Shown: positions 55,358 to 64,000 of the stretch, one piece after another
How positions within the stretch are numbered: position 1 is the stretch's first letter
How the letters are laid out: each line of letters begins with the position of its first letter
From: Paracoccaceae bacterium
GTDB lineage: Bacteria; Pseudomonadota; Alphaproteobacteria; Rhodobacterales; Rhodobacteraceae
Length of the DNA stretch: 64,000 nucleotides
NCBI GenBank assembly: GCA_902534325.1
Contig: CACAPQ010000001.1
Coordinates: forward strand, 120,190 to 184,189
Direction of reading: 5' to 3'
Made by a program: the position numbers and the translations under genes
The notes under the pieces: generated by a model
What the model saw: only the letters and a program-made list of their open reading frames with translations
Databases searched by the model: none
What the model was told of the DNA's origin: nothing

Positions 55358-57205
55358 TTGGGCAAACTAGGTCAAGAAATCATTCGAAATTTTGCCAATA
55401 AATTAGATAATTCGCCAGGAGTTTATCGAATGCTGGATAATAAGGCGCGTGTACTTTACGTTGGCAAGGCTCGTAGTTTAAAAGCTCGGGTATTAAACTA
55501 TGCCCAAAATTCTGGTCACAGCTCACGAATAACCCGTATGATTTCAGAGACTGCTGATTTACTGGTTCTAACAACTGAGACTGAGACTGAAGCTTTGCTG
55601 TTAGAGCAAAATTTAATTAAACAACTCAAACCAAAATATAATGTACTGCTACGTGATGATAAATCTTTTCCTTATATTTTTATATCGAGCGAACATGATT
55701 TTCCAAGAATTGAAAAGCATCGTGGTGTTAAACTGAAAAAAGGTTTATATTATGGCCCCTTTGCCAGCGCCGGAGCCGTAAACAGAACGATTAACACTCT
55801 TCAGAAAATTTTTCTCCTCAGATCATGTAGTGATCGAGAAGTTGAGGCTGGAAATAGGCCGTGCCTAAATTATCATATGAAAAGATGCGCTGGGCCATGT
55901 GGTGGTAAAGTGACAAAAGAAGATTATGCAGAGTTAGTAAATTCTGCTGACAATTTCCTAAAAGGTAGGTCAACAGAAATCCAAGAAATGTTAGCCGCAA
56001 AAATGGAGAAAGCTTCAGCTGAGATGGAATTCGAAAAAGCTGCAAGCCTCCGTGATAGGATACGAGCTTTAACGCACATTCAGTCATCACAAGGAATAAA
56101 CCCTAAGGGAATACGTGAGGCAGATATAATAGGATTGCATAGAGAAGGTGTACATGTATGTATCCAGGTTTTTTTCATAAGAGGTTATCAAAATTGGGGC
56201 AATCGAGATTTTTATCCTAGAGTAAATTTAGATAACTCCGATGAAGAGGTGCTAGAGGCATTCATTGGCCAGTTTTACAGCAACAAAGAGCCTCCAAAAC
56301 AAATTATATTGTCACATCAGGTTGAGAATCATGACTTAATTATCAATTTACTTACAGAAAAATTAGGAAAGAAGGTTGATATTATTATTCCGCGGCGTGG
56401 GGAAAAGTTTGATATTGTTTCCAGTGCTATAAGAAACGCAAGAGAAAGTTTGGGTAGAAAGCTGGAGCAAGCTGCTACCCAGAAGAAGCTTTTAACCAGT
56501 TTAGCAGTTTCCTTTGATCTAAAATTTATTCCAAGTAGAATAGAAATTTACGATAATTCTCACATACAAGGTACTGATGCGGTTGGTGCTATGGTAGTGG
56601 TTGGTCCAGAGGGTATGGAAAAAAAAGAGTATCGAAAATTTAACATAAAAAATGATAAAATTGTCCCGGGTGATGACGTGGGGATGATGAAAGAAGTTAT
56701 TACGCGCCGCTTTAAGAGGCTGATTGTTGAAGACCCGGATCATAGGCTTGGAAAGTGGCCTGATTTAATATTGATAGATGGAGGTGCTGGTCAAATTTCG
56801 GCTGTTTCAGAAACAATGAGATCAATTGGTGTTCCAGAAATACCTTTAGTTGGAGTAGCAAAGGGTATGGATCGTGATCAGGGCAAGGAAGAATTTTATA
56901 GGCATGGCATGCCAAAATTTGCATTAAAAAGAAATGACCCAGTTTTATATTTCATACAAAGGATGAGAGATGAAGCACATAGATTTGCCATCGGTACTCA
57001 TCGAGCGAAGAGGGCTAAACAAATAGTTTCGAGCCCGCTTGATGGAATACCTGGCATTGGCTCTAAGAGAAAAAAAGCCCTTTTGAGTCATTTTGGATCA
57101 GGTAAGGCGGTAAAAAGAGCTAGTTTAGCTGACTTAAAGGTAGTTGATGGAATTTCAAAATCTATGGCAGAAAAGATTTACGGTTATTTTAACGAAAAAA
57201 CGTAA
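55358..57205 (+). CDS. uvrC: Excinuclease ABC subunit C
   Basis: Makes the two nicks in nucleotide excision repair. 615 residues: N-terminal GIY-YIG nuclease (GVYRMLDNKARVLYVGKA), Cys-rich segment (CLNYHMKRCAGPC), UVR motif region (MEFEKAASLRDRIRAL), RNase H-like second nuclease (EIYDNSHIQGTDAVGAMVV, LILIDGGAGQ), and C-terminal HhH (GIPGIGSKRKKALL). The start is TTG at 55358 with a GAGAGAG stretch upstream; no ATG suits the N-terminus. No LexA-type box was seen upstream. Confidence 0.95.
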   Translation: MGKLGQEIIRNFANKLDNSPGVYRMLDNKARVLYVGKARSLKARVLNYAQNSGHSSRITRMISETADLLVLTTETETEALLLEQNLIKQLKPKYNVLLRDDKSFPYIFISSEHDFPRIEKHRGVKLKKGLYYGPFASAGAVNRTINTLQKIFLLRSCSDREVEAGNRPCLNYHMKRCAGPCGGKVTKEDYAELVNSADNFLKGRSTEIQEMLAAKMEKASAEMEFEKAASLRDRIRALTHIQSSQGINPKGIREADIIGLHREGVHVCIQVFFIRGYQNWGNRDFYPRVNLDNSDEEVLEAFIGQFYSNKEPPKQIILSHQVENHDLIINLLTEKLGKKVDIIIPRRGEKFDIVSSAIRNARESLGRKLEQAATQKKLLTSLAVSFDLKFIPSRIEIYDNSHIQGTDAVGAMVVVGPEGMEKKEYRKFNIKNDKIVPGDDVGMMKEVITRRFKRLIVEDPDHRLGKWPDLILIDGGAGQISAVSETMRSIGVPEIPLVGVAKGMDRDQGKEEFYRHGMPKFALKRNDPVLYFIQRMRDEAHRFAIGTHRAKRAKQIVSSPLDGIPGIGSKRKKALLSHFGSGKAVKRASLADLKVVDGISKSMAEKIYGYFNEKT

Positions 57206-57266
57206 TCATAAGTTAATTTGCCGATAAATAAAAAAGCAACTTTTTATGATTGCAACGAAACATTAT

Positions 57267-58019
57267 TTAATTGAGTATAACCATATTTAAATTTTGAATA
57301 ACACTTGGTATTTTTTCTGGTGAATCCGATTTAAGAAAAATTTTCCAGCTATTAAATTCTTTTCGTATAACCGTATCCAATCCTTTAATATCCTCGACGA
57401 AAAGTTTTCCTGAAATATTTCTCAACGCATCTATATTTGAGACGAAGCCTATTAAACTCCCGAAGTTAAAATCAGAATTTAATTCTATTTGACCTTGAAA
57501 CGATAAATCAATTTCACCGCCCTTGATATCAGCCGTTCTAGCGAACATTGAAAAATTTAGTTTAGATAAATCAGTCTTAGGCCATATTTTGAAGTTCAGC
57601 TCTTCAAATATTAATTTCTTATTGATAAAAACGTTTTCTCCCTGAAAGTTAATAGTGGGGGTAACCTCACCATTGCTTACTGCAGAGGCCAAACCTTTCG
57701 AAAATGTGAAATTACTTTCAAAGATATTCTGTATTGATTTGGCTGCAAAAATGTAATGTGAGCCGTCGTAACTCAACCGCATAACGTCCAAACGGTCTAT
57801 TTTGATAGGTTCAAAACTCGCTTGTTTAATTTCTAAATCTGTAATTGTAGTGTCAAATCGATTTGGAAAGCCCCTAATTTTACTTAAATTTGCTGATACA
57901 TTAGCACTGCCGATATCACTCCATAAAGAAACCTTATCGGAATATTTATTTGACATTATAAACCAATAACAAGACCACGCAAATGCTAGTAAAGTCGTTA
58001 TGAAAAATATAAACCGCAT
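57267..58019 (-). CDS. DUF2125 family protein
   Basis: About 250 residues. An N-terminal hydrophobic segment (FIFFITTLLAFAWSCYWFIM) looks like an uncleaved signal anchor, so most of the protein is periplasmic. RGFPNRFDTTITDLEI near the middle of the N-terminal half, followed by repeated beta-like stretches, matches my recollection of DUF2125 of Rhodobacterales. Function unknown. A GTG at 58055 would add 12 residues. Divergent from chaC, about 70 bases between starts. Confidence 0.7.
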   Translation of the reverse strand: MRFIFFITTLLAFAWSCYWFIMSNKYSDKVSLWSDIGSANVSANLSKIRGFPNRFDTTITDLEIKQASFEPIKIDRLDVMRLSYDGSHYIFAAKSIQNIFESNFTFSKGLASAVSNGEVTPTINFQGENVFINKKLIFEELNFKIWPKTDLSKLNFSMFARTADIKGGEIDLSFQGQIELNSDFNFGSLIGFVSNIDALRNISGKLFVEDIKGLDTVIRKEFNSWKIFLKSDSPEKIPSVIQNLNMVILN

Positions 58020-58089
58020 AGCTAGTTGTTTACTTCTGTATTTACAGTTTTGCACCTAATATAAATTTTACAGTGTAGGAGAACTTAAA

Positions 58090-58623
58090 ATGTGGGTATT
58101 TGGTTATGGTTCTCTGCTTTGGAACCCTGGCTTTAGATATTCCAAAAAAAAAATTGCTCGATTAGATGGTTACAGGCGATCTTTTTCTATGCGGTCAATA
58201 CATCATCGCGGTACTACTGAAAACCCTGGTTTAGTTTTGGCTTTGAGTACAGATGGACAGAGTTTTTGCGAGGGTTTAGCCTTCAAAGTAGAACAAGGTA
58301 AAGAAGCTGAAACGTTAGAATATTTAAGAGGGCGCGAACTCGTTTCATCTGCATATCTTGAAAGAAAAGTATCGCTGCATTTAAAAAATGGCCAATCTAT
58401 CCAGTCGTTAGTATATGTAATTGACGAACGACATGCTCAATATTGTAAATTAACCCTAAATGAGCAGGCAAAAATTATTGCTGATGCAAAAGGGGGGCGA
58501 GGACCCAATGATGAATATCTGTATAGGACTCGAAACAAGATAGCAGAATTAGGTATTAATGATGCTGAGATCGAGTGTCTGTATACCAAAGTTATGCTAA
58601 TCAAAAATCAAAAAGATGATTAA
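58090..58623 (+). CDS. Glutathione-specific gamma-glutamylcyclotransferase (ChaC-like)
   Basis: A 177-residue cytoplasmic enzyme that would split glutathione to 5-oxoproline and Cys-Gly. VFGYGSLLWNPGF is the signature glycine-rich loop; the catalytic Glu is expected near the REL segment (EYLRGRELVSSAY). SD AGGAGA precedes ATG. It is followed by the proton-channel gene on the same strand after 55 bases. Confidence 0.87.
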   Translation: MWVFGYGSLLWNPGFRYSKKKIARLDGYRRSFSMRSIHHRGTTENPGLVLALSTDGQSFCEGLAFKVEQGKEAETLEYLRGRELVSSAYLERKVSLHLKNGQSIQSLVYVIDERHAQYCKLTLNEQAKIIADAKGGRGPNDEYLYRTRNKIAELGINDAEIECLYTKVMLIKNQKDD

Positions 58624-58678
58624 TTGGAAAAAGTTAACAACACTGTATACTGCAAGCAAAATATAAAGGTCTCCAAGT

Positions 58679-59851
58679 ATGGATCAAAGTAATTTAAATA
58701 CTGGCTCACAATTTTCTCAACCCATCAGACAGATTATTTCTCTATTGATAGTATCGGGTTTGAGCGGTCTAGGTGTTGTAATTGCTGCACCAAGTGTTTG
58801 GCCAGTATTTGCATCGAATATATATTTAAATGGTGCGATACTATTTGTCTTTGCGATTGGCGTAATAAGTTGTTTTGCGCAAGTTGTACAATTGGTTTTC
58901 TCGGTTCGCTGGCTTGAAAGCTTTGCTGGCGAAAAAGAAAATAAAAAAGATAAGGCGCCGAGATTACTTGCTCCTCTAGCTACGCTTTTAGGATCTCGTA
59001 GTGCTAAAACTCAAATAGCAGCCTCTTCAACACGCTCTATTCTAGATTCTGTTGCGACACGCATTGAAGAAGCTAGAGAATTTACGCGCTACATTGTGAA
59101 TGTTTTAATATATTTAGGGCTGCTTGGAACGTTTTACGGTCTAGCTACGACTGTTCCTGCGCTGGTAGAAACCATAAGGTCTCTTGTTCAACAAGATGGC
59201 GAAACGGGAGTCGAAGTATTTAATAGACTGATGAATGGCCTTGAAGGTCAGCTTAATGGAATGGGCGTTGCTTTTGCCTCTTCACTTTTAGGATTAGCGG
59301 GTTCCCTGGTTGTTGGCCTTTTAGAACTATTTGTTAGCCATGGTCAGAATAGATTTTATCGCGAGTTGGAGGAGTGGTTATCTTCGATAACTCGCTTGGG
59401 TTTCTCATCTGGCGAAACAGAAGGTACTAGTGATCAGGTTCTAATAAATTCAGTTTTGGATCAGATGTCTGAACAAATGGAAGCAATGCAGCTTTTATTT
59501 TCTAAATCAGAAAACTCTCGTACTTTAGTCGATGAAAAACTCTCCATACTTGCTGAAAACTTAAATGGATTGACTGATCAGCTTGGACAGAGCACACCAA
59601 GTAATGCAGCACTTGAGCGCGTTGCAATTGGCCAAGAAAAATTATTTGAGGTTTTGTCAAATATTGAGAAAAATGATGCCGCGGATGCAGAAAGCCGAAT
59701 GCGATTACGATCTATCGACGTGCAAATGCTTCACTTAATGGAAGATTTGGCCTCTGGTCGTCAGGAAATTACCTCGGCAATACGATCAGAATTAAATTCA
59801 CTTTCTGGAGTGATTTCTGAAGCTAAAAGTAAGACTAAAGGCAAAAGTTAG
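58679..59851 (+). CDS. MotA/TolQ/ExbB-type proton channel subunit
   Basis: 390 residues with two hydrophobic helices near residues 18-75, then two more helices around 138-160 (YIVNVLIYLGLLGTFYGLATTV) and 195-220 (GMGVAFASSLLGLAGSLVVGLLEL), the arrangement of MotA/ExbB channels. The C-terminal 160 residues are helical and probably cytoplasmic. It would form a ring that uses the ion gradient. The OmpA-domain partner follows after 1 base and carries the Asp-bearing helix, so the pair resembles a stator (MotAB, ZorAB, ExbBD) of unknown function. No defence genes accompany it. Confidence 0.82.
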   Translation: MDQSNLNTGSQFSQPIRQIISLLIVSGLSGLGVVIAAPSVWPVFASNIYLNGAILFVFAIGVISCFAQVVQLVFSVRWLESFAGEKENKKDKAPRLLAPLATLLGSRSAKTQIAASSTRSILDSVATRIEEAREFTRYIVNVLIYLGLLGTFYGLATTVPALVETIRSLVQQDGETGVEVFNRLMNGLEGQLNGMGVAFASSLLGLAGSLVVGLLELFVSHGQNRFYRELEEWLSSITRLGFSSGETEGTSDQVLINSVLDQMSEQMEAMQLLFSKSENSRTLVDEKLSILAENLNGLTDQLGQSTPSNAALERVAIGQEKLFEVLSNIEKNDAADAESRMRLRSIDVQMLHLMEDLASGRQEITSAIRSELNSLSGVISEAKSKTKGKS

Positions 59852-59852
59852 C

Positions 59853-61907
59853 ATGGCACTTTCCCGTCGGACAGGACAAAGGTTCCAAGCGTCAATTTGG
59901 CCAGGTTTTGTAGACGCAATGACTGGTCTCTTGCTCGTTTTGATGTTTGTTTTGACCATATTTATGATTGTTCAATTTGTACTTCGAGAAACAATCAGTG
60001 GTCAGGAGAGTGAATTAAATAATTTGCAAGATGAGATAGCGCTTATAGCAGAGGCTCTCGGTTTAGAAAAAAAACAAACAGAAAAATTGGGGCTTGAACT
60101 GAATTCCTTGGCTGGCACTCTTGCAGATACTGAGAGTGAACTTCAAAGGCAGGCAACTCTGATATCCACACTAACTCAGGAACGTGCGGAGCAGGCTCAA
60201 TTAATTGGTGAGGCAAATTCAAAAATTACACAATTTGAAGCTCAAGTTGCAGGCCTTCTGTTGCAAAGAGATAATTTAAATTTACAGATTGGTAGCCTAC
60301 AGGACGATCAAGAAACAGCCACAGATAAAATTTTGGAACTCCAAAATGAGAGTGACAATTTAAAAAGTGATAGAGATCAACTGGAATTAGCCTTAGCAAC
60401 TGCCAGAAGTGAAATCGATGCAGCTGCACAAGCTGCTAGGATGGCTGCAGCCCAAAGAGAAGTTTTTGAAAGTATGATTGCGACGCTTGAACAAGATCTC
60501 AATGACGCGGAGCAGAAGGTTACCGAAAAAGTTGATGAAATTGGTCTTTTGCAGGAACAGCTTTCAGAGGAAGAAGAGGCACGGATTGTTTCGATAGCTG
60601 TAGCCGAAGAGTTAAGAGAGCGCTTGAGAAATGCTGACGCCGAACTTACGGCAATGACGCTGATGTTGGAAAAGCAGAGAAAAGAAGCAGAAGACACATT
60701 AACCTTATTGGCTGCCTCAAATAATGCACGTGAAAAAATAGACGACAAATTGAAAGAAACATTATTTGCTCTGGAAGCAGCAAGCATTAATATTACTCAA
60801 AATAAGCAATCGATAGAAAAGCTAGAAACTGCTGAAAAACAAATTTCGGATAAGCTGGATCAAACTAATATTGCCCTTGCAGCTGCATTATCGCGAGGCG
60901 AGAATCTCAAGCAAGAATTAAGTGATACAAAGCAGTCGTTGGAAGACAAACTGTTGGCTGTTCTTGGTGAAAAATCAGAAATTGAGAAAAACAATGCTGA
61001 ATTGAGGAAAAATTTAGAAAGTGCTTTGGTTGCACGATTGGCTGCTGATGCTGCGGCAAAGTCAACGTTAGAAGAGGCAAAGAGAAAGCAGCTTTTATTG
61101 AACCAAGCTGAGCAAGAAATTGAAAAACAAGCAAATAAAAACAAAAAGTCAAATGAGGAGCTTCTTAAGGCTGAGCGGCAGACAGCTCTTCTGAATCAGC
61201 AATTGTCGGAAGTTAGAAAGCAACTTGGAGAATTAGACGAACTTCTCAGTCTTTCGGAAGAAAGGGACCAACAGCAAAAAGCTCAGTTGAAAAATGTTGG
61301 CTCTAGACTAAACCAAGCACTTGCCAGCTTAGCGAGCGAGGAGCGGAAGCGCCGTAAGCTAGAGGAAAATGAGAAAAAAAGACTCGAGGAAGAAAGAAAA
61401 AGGCTCGAGGAAGAAAATAGTAAATTAACTAACCAAGCAGAAGAATTAGCAAATTATAGGTCTGAATTTTTTGGTCGAATGAGAAAAGTTTTAAAGGGTC
61501 AAGAGCGTGTCAGTATTGTCGGGGATCGTTTCATATTTTCGTCTGAAGTATTATTTTCGCCTGGCAGTTCTGACCTCAGTACAGAGGGTAAAGCTGAAAT
61601 ATCTAATGTAACAGAAAGTTTAAGTTCTATCATGAAAGACATACCGGACAATATCGACTGGGTAATACGAGTAGATGGCCATACCGACGATATTCCCTTG
61701 TCAGGTCGTGGGGAGTTTAAAGACAACTGGGAGCTCAGTCAGGCTAGGGCCCTGTCTGTTGTGAAGTATATGATTACAGAACTTAACTTTTCAGGATCAC
61801 GCCTTGCTGCAAATGGCTTTGGTGAATATCAGCCGATTAGTATCGAAGATACTCCAGAGGCACGTGCCCAGAATCGAAGAATTGAGATCAAGCTCACTGA
61901 AAGATAG
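59853..61907 (+). CDS. OmpA-domain, long coiled-coil inner-membrane protein (684 aa)
   Basis: One N-terminal helix (about 19-44) contains FVDAMTGLLLVLMFVL, with an Asp placed as in MotB. Residues about 45-540 are a nearly continuous charged coiled coil (many Glu/Lys/Gln/Ala heptads, little Pro/Gly). The C-terminus (about 555-684) is an OmpA/Pal peptidoglycan-binding domain (VDGHTDDIPL, NWELSQARA, AQNRRIEIK). It likely spans from the membrane to the cell wall with the upstream channel. Fully extended, about 490 helical residues would exceed the usual periplasm depth, so bending or folding back is implied. Confidence 0.82.
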   Translation: MALSRRTGQRFQASIWPGFVDAMTGLLLVLMFVLTIFMIVQFVLRETISGQESELNNLQDEIALIAEALGLEKKQTEKLGLELNSLAGTLADTESELQRQATLISTLTQERAEQAQLIGEANSKITQFEAQVAGLLLQRDNLNLQIGSLQDDQETATDKILELQNESDNLKSDRDQLELALATARSEIDAAAQAARMAAAQREVFESMIATLEQDLNDAEQKVTEKVDEIGLLQEQLSEEEEARIVSIAVAEELRERLRNADAELTAMTLMLEKQRKEAEDTLTLLAASNNAREKIDDKLKETLFALEAASINITQNKQSIEKLETAEKQISDKLDQTNIALAAALSRGENLKQELSDTKQSLEDKLLAVLGEKSEIEKNNAELRKNLESALVARLAADAAAKSTLEEAKRKQLLLNQAEQEIEKQANKNKKSNEELLKAERQTALLNQQLSEVRKQLGELDELLSLSEERDQQQKAQLKNVGSRLNQALASLASEERKRRKLEENEKKRLEEERKRLEEENSKLTNQAEELANYRSEFFGRMRKVLKGQERVSIVGDRFIFSSEVLFSPGSSDLSTEGKAEISNVTESLSSIMKDIPDNIDWVIRVDGHTDDIPLSGRGEFKDNWELSQARALSVVKYMITELNFSGSRLAANGFGEYQPISIEDTPEARAQNRRIEIKLTER

Positions 61908-61938
61908 TCAATGTACCACTCGATTACGTCGTATATTT

Positions 61939-64000
61939 TCAACCTGCAGTAAGAAGTGGTGGCTTATTTCGAGCAATTCTTCTCTTCTCCGGTCCTTTTA
62001 GGTCCAATTTAATTTTATTGTTCTTTACGCTTACAATTACTAAGCCACCTTTAGACAATTTCCCAAAAAGCAGATCCTCTGCAAGGGGTTTCTTTATGTG
62101 CTCCTGGATAATTCGCGACAGTGGTCTAGCGCCCATTTTGTCATCGTATCCTTTATCTGCCAACCAAGAGGCAGCTTCATTTGTCATTTCAATTGCTACA
62201 TGACGATCCATTAACTGGGCTTCTAATTGAAGAACAAATTTTTCAACAACTTGTAAGATAGTATCTTTAGGCAGTGGGTTGAAACTTATAACTGCATCTA
62301 AGCGGTTTCTAAATTCGGGGGTAAAAGTACGCTCAATGGCTGCAGTATCTTCGCCTTCGCGCCTGTCTCTGCCAAACCCAATTGCAGCTTTAGCTTGTTC
62401 CGCTGCTCCCGCGTTTGAAGTCATAATGACAATCACATTACGGAAATCTACTGATCGACCATTATGATCTGTTAAAGTCCCATGGTCCATAACTTGAAGT
62501 AGAACGTTGTATACATCTGGATGTGCTTTCTCAATCTCATCAAGTAACAAAACACAATGTGGGTGCTGATCAACTCCATCAGTGAGCTGGCCTCCTTGAT
62601 CAAAGCCAACATATCCAGGTGGTGCGCCAATTAATCGACTAACAGCGTGCTTCTCCATGTACTCTGACATGTCAAATCTAAGCAGTTCTACACCTAGATT
62701 ATCCGCGAGTTGTTTGGCTACTTCTGTTTTCCCAACTCCCGTTGGTCCTGTAAACAAATAACTTCCGATTGGTTTTTCGGGTTCTCTCAAACCTGCCCGA
62801 GCTAATTTTATTGCTGACGAAAGAGATTCAATAGCGTTATCCTGTCCAAAAACAACCCTTTTCAAACTTGCTTCTAAGTCCTTCAATACAATTGCATCGT
62901 CCTTGGTAACATTTTTTGGTGGTATTCGTGCAATTTTGGCAACAATTGCTTCTATTTCTTTTACACCTATGGTTTTTCTTCTCTTTGTGGATGCAAGAAG
63001 GTGCTGGGCTGCTCCAGCTTCGTCAATGACGTCGATTGCTTTATCAGGCAGCTTTCGATCTGTAATATAGCGAGCAGCGAGCTCGACTGCAGACTTTATG
63101 GCATCTGCAGTGTATTTAATGTTATGGTGGTCTTCGAAGTATCCCTTGATACCTCTAAGGATTTTAATCGTATCGTCAACATTGGGCTCATTAACGTCAA
63201 TTTTCTGGAAACGCCTGCTAAGCGCTCTGTCTTTTTCAAAATGTTGACGAAACTCTTTGTATGTCGTTGAGCCCATTGTCCTGAGTTTGCCGCCTTGCAG
63301 TGCGGGCTTCAATAAATTCGAAGCATCCATAGCACCACCGGAAGTTGCTCCAGCCCCTATGACTGTGTGAATTTCATCAATAAATAATATGGCATCAGCA
63401 TGGCTTTCAAGTTCAGCAACAACTGCTTTTAAGCGTTCCTCAAAATCACCTCTGTAGCGGGTTCCCGCCAAAAGTGCTCCCATATCAAGAGAAAAAATAG
63501 TTGTACTAGCCAACACTTTGGGTATCTCGCCGGACATAACTTTCCGAGCTAGTCCTTCCGCAATTGCGGTTTTTCCCACTCCAGGATCGCCCACTAATAA
63601 TGGATTATTTTTTCTTCGCCTACATAGGACTTGAATGCACCTTTCTACTTCATAGTCCCTGCCTATCAAAGGGTCTATATCACCGACTTCGGCTTTCTGG
63701 TTCAGATCAATGCAATATTTCTCAAGTGCGCTTTCTTTCTTTGAATCTTCGATACCATCGGTAGATTTTTCTAAGTTGTCTTCATTTTGATCTGAGCTCG
63801 ATACCGAACGTGCCTCATCATAATCAGTATTTTTGGCGACGCCATGCGCTATGAAGTTAACAGCATCATATCGTGTCATATTCTGGTCTTGAAGAAAATA
63901 TGCAGCATTTGATTCCCGTTCAGCAAACATTGCAACCAGGACATTGGCTCCGGTTACTTCTGTACGCCCTGAAGACTGAACATGTATTGCTGCTCGTTGG
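61939..64000 (-). CDS. clpA: ATP-dependent Clp protease ATP-binding subunit, 3' part
   Basis: AAA+ unfoldase that feeds ClpP. The coding frame runs through position 64000 without a start, so the N-terminus is outside the window; about 686 residues are present. AAIHVQSSGRTEVTG and VAMFAERESNAAYFLQ belong to the N-domain; first Walker A is GDPGVGKTAIAEG, second GPTGVGKTEVAK; AAIGFGRDRREG is the IGF-type ClpP-binding loop. The C-terminus ends ARNKPPLLTAG. ClpA family, not ClpB, by the IGF loop and lack of a middle coiled coil. Confidence 0.95.
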   Translation of the reverse strand, partial: QRAAIHVQSSGRTEVTGANVLVAMFAERESNAAYFLQDQNMTRYDAVNFIAHGVAKNTDYDEARSVSSSDQNEDNLEKSTDGIEDSKKESALEKYCIDLNQKAEVGDIDPLIGRDYEVERCIQVLCRRRKNNPLLVGDPGVGKTAIAEGLARKVMSGEIPKVLASTTIFSLDMGALLAGTRYRGDFEERLKAVVAELESHADAILFIDEIHTVIGAGATSGGAMDASNLLKPALQGGKLRTMGSTTYKEFRQHFEKDRALSRRFQKIDVNEPNVDDTIKILRGIKGYFEDHHNIKYTADAIKSAVELAARYITDRKLPDKAIDVIDEAGAAQHLLASTKRRKTIGVKEIEAIVAKIARIPPKNVTKDDAIVLKDLEASLKRVVFGQDNAIESLSSAIKLARAGLREPEKPIGSYLFTGPTGVGKTEVAKQLADNLGVELLRFDMSEYMEKHAVSRLIGAPPGYVGFDQGGQLTDGVDQHPHCVLLLDEIEKAHPDVYNVLLQVMDHGTLTDHNGRSVDFRNVIVIMTSNAGAAEQAKAAIGFGRDRREGEDTAAIERTFTPEFRNRLDAVISFNPLPKDTILQVVEKFVLQLEAQLMDRHVAIEMTNEAASWLADKGYDDKMGARPLSRIIQEHIKKPLAEDLLFGKLSKGGLVIVSVKNNKIKLDLKGPEKRRIARNKPPLLTAG

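Noticed and set aside
57206..57266. Terminator between uvrC and the DUF2125 gene
   Set aside because: Only an AT-only imperfect stem was visible.
58679..61907. Zorya-type defence system
   Set aside because: ZorAB-like architecture is present, but no ZorC/D/E helicase or nuclease gene follows; the neighbours are chaC and clpA.
1..64000. tRNA genes, CRISPR arrays, insertion sequences or prophage genes
   Set aside because: None recognised on either strand by eye; only single-copy housekeeping content was seen. A tRNAscan or CRISPR search would be decisive.

Overview
The window looks like a chromosomal core segment of a low-GC marine alphaproteobacterium, most likely of the order Rhodobacterales. 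This rests on gene content and order, not on a database search. Clues are hisS-hisZ-hisG with a short-form HisG, DUF1489/DUF2794/DUF1013/DUF2125 proteins, dnaX-ybaB-recR, a small SRP RNA beside nudC, pheA next to a membrane-anchored cytochrome c and yejABEF, divergent hemC/hemE, and a MotA/ExbB-like plus OmpA-like pair before clpA. Base composition is AT-rich by eye. Gene density is high, and I found no insertion sequence, prophage, CRISPR array or tRNA gene.

Layout. Positions 1-1.05 kb hold the 5' part of leuA (minus strand) behind a leucine-rich leader peptide with attenuator-like pairing segments. Then come slyX, a secreted MORN-repeat protein, an SDR, hisS-hisZ-hisG, a DUF1489 protein, B12-dependent ribonucleotide reductase nrdJ, a UDG-family protein and SseB. 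11.2-17.1 kb is a minus-strand cassette for stepwise demethylation of glycine betaine: a dimethylglycine dehydrogenase-like enzyme, a betaine/homocysteine methyltransferase-like enzyme and a sarcosine dehydrogenase-like enzyme, with a LysE exporter upstream. 18-22 kb holds an rluA-type gene and a stand-alone, C-terminally short dnaE2 preceded by a LexA-type box. 22-29.3 kb has dapA, a lytic transglycosylase, an EamA transporter, a split and divergent MnmC (methyltransferase and FAD oxidase as separate genes) and methylsuccinyl-CoA dehydrogenase of the ethylmalonyl-CoA pathway.

29.6-36.4 kb carries the DUF1013 regulator, recR-ybaB-dnaX (dnaX has an E. coli-type slippery heptamer), a small phosphatase, SRP RNA, nudC, pheA and a cytochrome c. 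36.4-42.2 kb is yejABEF, led by a 23-bp perfect hairpin just before the yejA start. 42-55 kb contains a D,D-carboxypeptidase, clpS, an rsmC-like methyltransferase, an atypical SDR, hemF, an FAD-linked oxidase, divergent hemC/hemE, a YadGH-like ABC exporter, an S49 protease, a 50-codon membrane zinc-ribbon gene, a Ca2+/Na+ antiporter and another SDR. 55-64 kb holds uvrC, DUF2125, chaC, the proton-channel/OmpA pair and clpA, which runs off the right end. ClpS, the adaptor of ClpAP, lies about 18 kb from clpA.

The most notable signals are the leuA attenuator with four mutually pairing segments, the dnaX frameshift site, the short LexA-boxed dnaE2, the duplicated 9-unit MORN block, the split MnmC, the long coiled-coil OmpA protein with its MotA-like partner, and the hairpin at yejA. 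None of these proves a wholly new system; each is a testable lead.
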